DNA of 64,000 nt, taken from Toxotes chatareus (lineage: Eukaryota > Chordata > Actinopteri > Toxotidae). The stretch spans positions 17,814,001 through 17,878,000 of the forward strand of contig CM028895.1 of the NCBI GenBank assembly GCA_016801885.1, read 5' to 3'. The notes under the pieces are model-generated. The model ran no database searches and had not been told where the DNA came from. It saw only the letters and a program-made list of their open reading frames with translations. How positions within the stretch are numbered: the stretch's first letter is position 1; each line of letters starts with the position of its first letter. The position numbers and the translations under genes were made by a program. Shown here in pieces: positions 60,701 through 64,000 of the stretch.

Positions 60701-63700
60701 ACTTAGTAGGTTTCCCTGTATATTTACAGATAGTGGCAGCTGTGATTTCCAAGAAATCTCCTCTGACACATAAAGAAGGAAGTCATTTCTGGCAGTGGCA
60801 ACACCATGAAACATGGGTGATAAACACGAGCATCATTATAGGAGTTCTTTCAACACATCATATAATGTTATAATGTACAGCTGTAGTTGTCAGGGGAAGC
60901 ATTGTGCATTCAAATGCGTAAAATGACCTATATTTACATTTTCTTTATCAGCAATCATAAGAGGCTGCGCAAATAATGACTCTTCTTTCTCAGCACACAG
61001 CAGGAGCATGACATTATTGTGTTAGACTTCGTGTACACCAGCTGCCTTGCAAAAGCAGCACATCACCACTCAGCAGCTTTAGCTTTAGCTTCAATACCAT
61101 CTATGAACTTATGTTCATAACACAGGGCAAAATTTTGTATGAGTTAAAATGAATCCGTTCAGCCAAACATCTGTTTCTATAGATTTCGACATTGAAAACA
61201 ACTTTGTTTGTTTTTTTTGACCAAGATCTTTCAGAAACCTTAATCATATAGTTTTAGTAAGCTAAGCTTCACTGTAGATCTAGTGAATAAAAAAAGAACA
61301 CTCATAAATTGTTTTTGTAACAGGCATATGGAGTTTTGCAAGGCAATGGTAAATTACCTATTTTGTCCAGTTTAAAAGCCAGTAGTGTTCTCAATTGTGA
61401 AGACCAGGAGTGAGAAGCAGTGTTGTAAGACAATCCAGACATCCTATGAAATCCAATCTGCAGGGCACAGGCTGCTTGATGCCGCCAATTTTCCCACTAA
61501 TGGTTTGATTACTGTGCTTATTTGTATTGCTTTAAGTTATAGCCATTTTCGGGAAATAAAAGCTGATTGGAGAACCACTTTAATCACAACAAAACAACAT
61601 TAAAGCACCATAAATTGAATTTTTCTTTTTTTTTTGGCCACTTGAGGGCAGTGAAACAAGCATAACACCTACATGCTATCACCTTATAAAAGTTATGACA
61701 AACTTTAGTAAGCAATTGCTTATTTACACACCCCGAAGGCACAGATCCCGGTTAGCATTCTGCTGAAGTGGTTCTTCTAGCTCTGCTTTGGTCTCCACCA
61801 ATGCCTTGATTTGCTTCTAGATCTACTTATTCACCAGCTAGTTGCTATTGTCTGTCTGCTATTTGACGCTGGCACAGTTGGTATATCAGCTTTTTTTTGC
61901 TCAAGATAGCTGCCTGCTGCTGGAAAAGAGATTGATGAGTGTGGTGAGAGTGAATCAAAACAGTAAATTTATGGGCCACAAAACCAAAACAATGCACTGA
62001 AAGACACTAAAATGATCCATAAAGCTGACAGGAACAGCAGCATTGGATTCATCCTTACAAGTGACCTCTTTCACATAACATTTGATCCATTGTCAGTATA
62101 AGACTATTAATTAGTGTGGCTTTAAGTAAAATAGACCTTTTAGGTGTTTGAACTCAACATAACAAGAAACCTAGCTGATATTTTGCGTCACAGCCAACAG
62201 TTTATGGTTTGGTGGAAACCTGCGCTTTATGTTTTATTATGTCAAAGGTATTTTAAATGCACTCGTCTAATTCTGTCTCCATACCGTTCTCTGTCAGGCA
62301 CCCTTTAAGTATCTAGGCTAACATGGGCTGCTAGGTAACGGCAGGGAAACCCCAGTATTGTTAGCCCCCCCTCACACACACACGGTCTCATTCTCTCTCT
62401 TCATTTCCTTCTCCCTATATATCTTTTTGCCACCCTGTAAGAGACCCCATTGACCCACTAATGTGCCTTGCCAACCAAACAACAACCCTGATTCAGCTAA
62501 AACCAGATTATTCCAGTTCTCTGTGGTCAGCTACTGAGAGCGCAGAGAGAGGGTGGCGGGTGGCTCAGCTTTATCATAGGCACACACACACACATAGACA
62601 CACACACAGTTTCAAAGTGGAGACTCAGGCAGGAGGTGTCCCCTGAGTCTGGGTCTCTTTCTCTCTTATACTGTGAAACGGAGAGCTCAGCTGTGGGGCA
62701 AAATGTTCTCTACTTGTTGATAGCTACAGTGTCAACTAACAGGAACAGAGAGAAGTTGTAGGGGGTAACGGAGGAAATAGAGCCAGGTAGGTGTGCATTG
62801 ATAAGAGACAAAAAGCACAAAGAAGAAAAGTGAGGTATGGAAATGGAGAAGTTAAAATAAGGACAGATAGCAAAAATTAGGTCCAAATGGTGCATGAAAG
62901 AGAAAGGGAAGACACAAAAGGGCTAGAAAGGAGGAAGAGGAAATGAGTAAAAAATAAAGCTAGGAAGACTGAGGAGAAGGAAACAAGAGAGAAGAGGGAA
63001 GGAGACACCAAGATGAAATTGGAAAACTGAGAGCAGTCCAGCAACTTGAGTGTGTGCTGGGGCTGGATAGTGACAGCAGGGTGGTACTACAACAGGGTCA
63101 TGTCCTTGCTTGTGTAACCACTGCCCTCTACACCATGTGCTGTGGGGCACAATTGATTGGATCAGATACCCACAGTGGAGTGATAACATCAATGTATGGT
63201 TCTACACTGCTCATGTCTTTACACTAGAATGGGACATCCACTGCACAACTAAGAGTCCATGACCTCCCGTGTTGCAGACGTAGGACATCTAGAGCTACTG
63301 GTCCTGAGATTAGAAAAACACTGTGGCAGGACTGTGATAAGACACTTTCATATTGTTGCATATTGCTGGAGGACATAACAATGTCGTTGACATTGTCATA
63401 AACATGATGGTGTTTATTCATATGCAATCTTCAGTGGAGACTTGTAGGGGCTTGGTAATGGATATTTTGCAAATTCAAGGCCTTATAACAGGTTTTATTG
63501 AGGACACGGTCCTGTCTGTCCAGTATTTAAAGGTGTAGAGGTGTCATAAAGATGGCTGTCATTCAAACAGGAGGAATTTTGCATTGTTTTGTTATTTTAA
63601 TTGCTAATTAAAGCCCCAAGGAAATCTAATAGAAATCTAATTTTCATGTTATTTTCATTAGCAGATATAGATCATCTTGTCATGAACAAATGAAATGTGT

Positions 63701-64000
63701 ATAAATAGATGCAATGCTGGCCTGGTTCCAGACTTCTATATTGGAGTCTACATCTTTGTTTGTTCAACTGTTGAAGTCTGGTGTTGTGTTCACTGAAACC
63801 ATCAACCAATGAGACCTTTGATTTTTCACTAATGATTTGGACAGCACCATCTGCCACCATCTCCAGTTACAGAGACTTGGAGAATCTAGGACATGGAGCA
63901 TTTAAGTTCTGTAGGCTGGTGATGGACCAACACCTTACTGAGACATTCTACGTTGATTTTTCCTTTAATTCATCATCAGTCTGAACACCAAAGAAGCCCC
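54770..64000 (-). other. TNFRSF21 intron upstream of the death-domain exon
   Basis: More than 9.2 kb with no coding exon recognised. Contains a MITE fragment (57,470-57,515), a likely repeat near 55,290-55,420 (TGGCTCTGGGGGAGCTTTGT), poly-T at 56,146-56,160, CA repeats (60,650-60,690 and 62,580-62,610), a GC-rich block at 59,500-59,760 of unknown origin, and a 12-base-arm hairpin at 60,122-60,155. No transmembrane or TNFR cysteine-rich exon is visible. Confidence 0.6.
57470..57515 (+). mobile_element. Fragment of the intron-1 MITE family
   Basis: AGAGAAGGTCGATACCACTG then TCACGTCTGT matches the left end of the element at 29,211 (GAGAAAATTGATACCACTG then TCATGTCTGT). The remainder is absent or decayed. 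Confidence 0.45.

Overview
The window looks like nuclear DNA of a teleost fish, probably percomorph-like. It is AT-rich, has spliced genes with long introns, many (CA)n/(GA)n microsatellites, Tc1/mariner relics, a tRNA-Lys-derived SINE and LINE tails of a kind common in fish. The species cannot be named. Both recognisable genes are on the minus strand, so transcription runs from high to low coordinates.

Region 1 (1-29,884) is the 5' part of one very large gene for a secreted or cell-surface ectodomain. A signal-peptide exon (ATG at 29,884) is followed by single-copy exons (29,172 to 24,986) alternating a ~50-residue SEA-like segment with a cysteine-rich EGF-like segment. Then comes a tandem array of eight complete units and one cut unit of about 2.97 kb each (24,918 down to base 1, cut by the window edge). 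Each unit carries six small exons (SEA_B, EGF_B, T_A, SEA_A, EGF_A, T_B), all phase 1 at both ends, so units can be gained or lost without a frameshift. The T exons are Thr/Pro-rich mini-exons of 14-23 codons. About 2,500 codons are visible. The 3' end, including any GAIN and seven-helix part, is outside the window. I read the gene as an adhesion-GPCR subfamily F (ADGRF) relative, from the module type and because it lies next to TNFRSF21 in the same orientation, as ADGRF1/ADGRF5 do in human.

Region 2 (about 29,950-43,430) is intergenic, with relics of Tc1, LINE and other elements, microsatellites and hairpins, and no convincing gene.

Region 3 (43,430-54,769, with intron continuing to 64,000) holds the last three coding exons of TNFRSF21 (death receptor 6): the death domain, a Gly/Ser-rich linker exon, and the conserved C-terminal exon. 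The transmembrane and cysteine-rich extracellular exons must lie beyond 64,000.

The main novelty is the exon array: near-identical introns and exons, length-variable poly-Thr mini-exons whose polypyrimidine tract is itself a microsatellite, a match between cysteine number and presence of the mini-exon, two units with frame-breaking indels, and a patchwork of shared variants that suggests unequal exchange or gene conversion.
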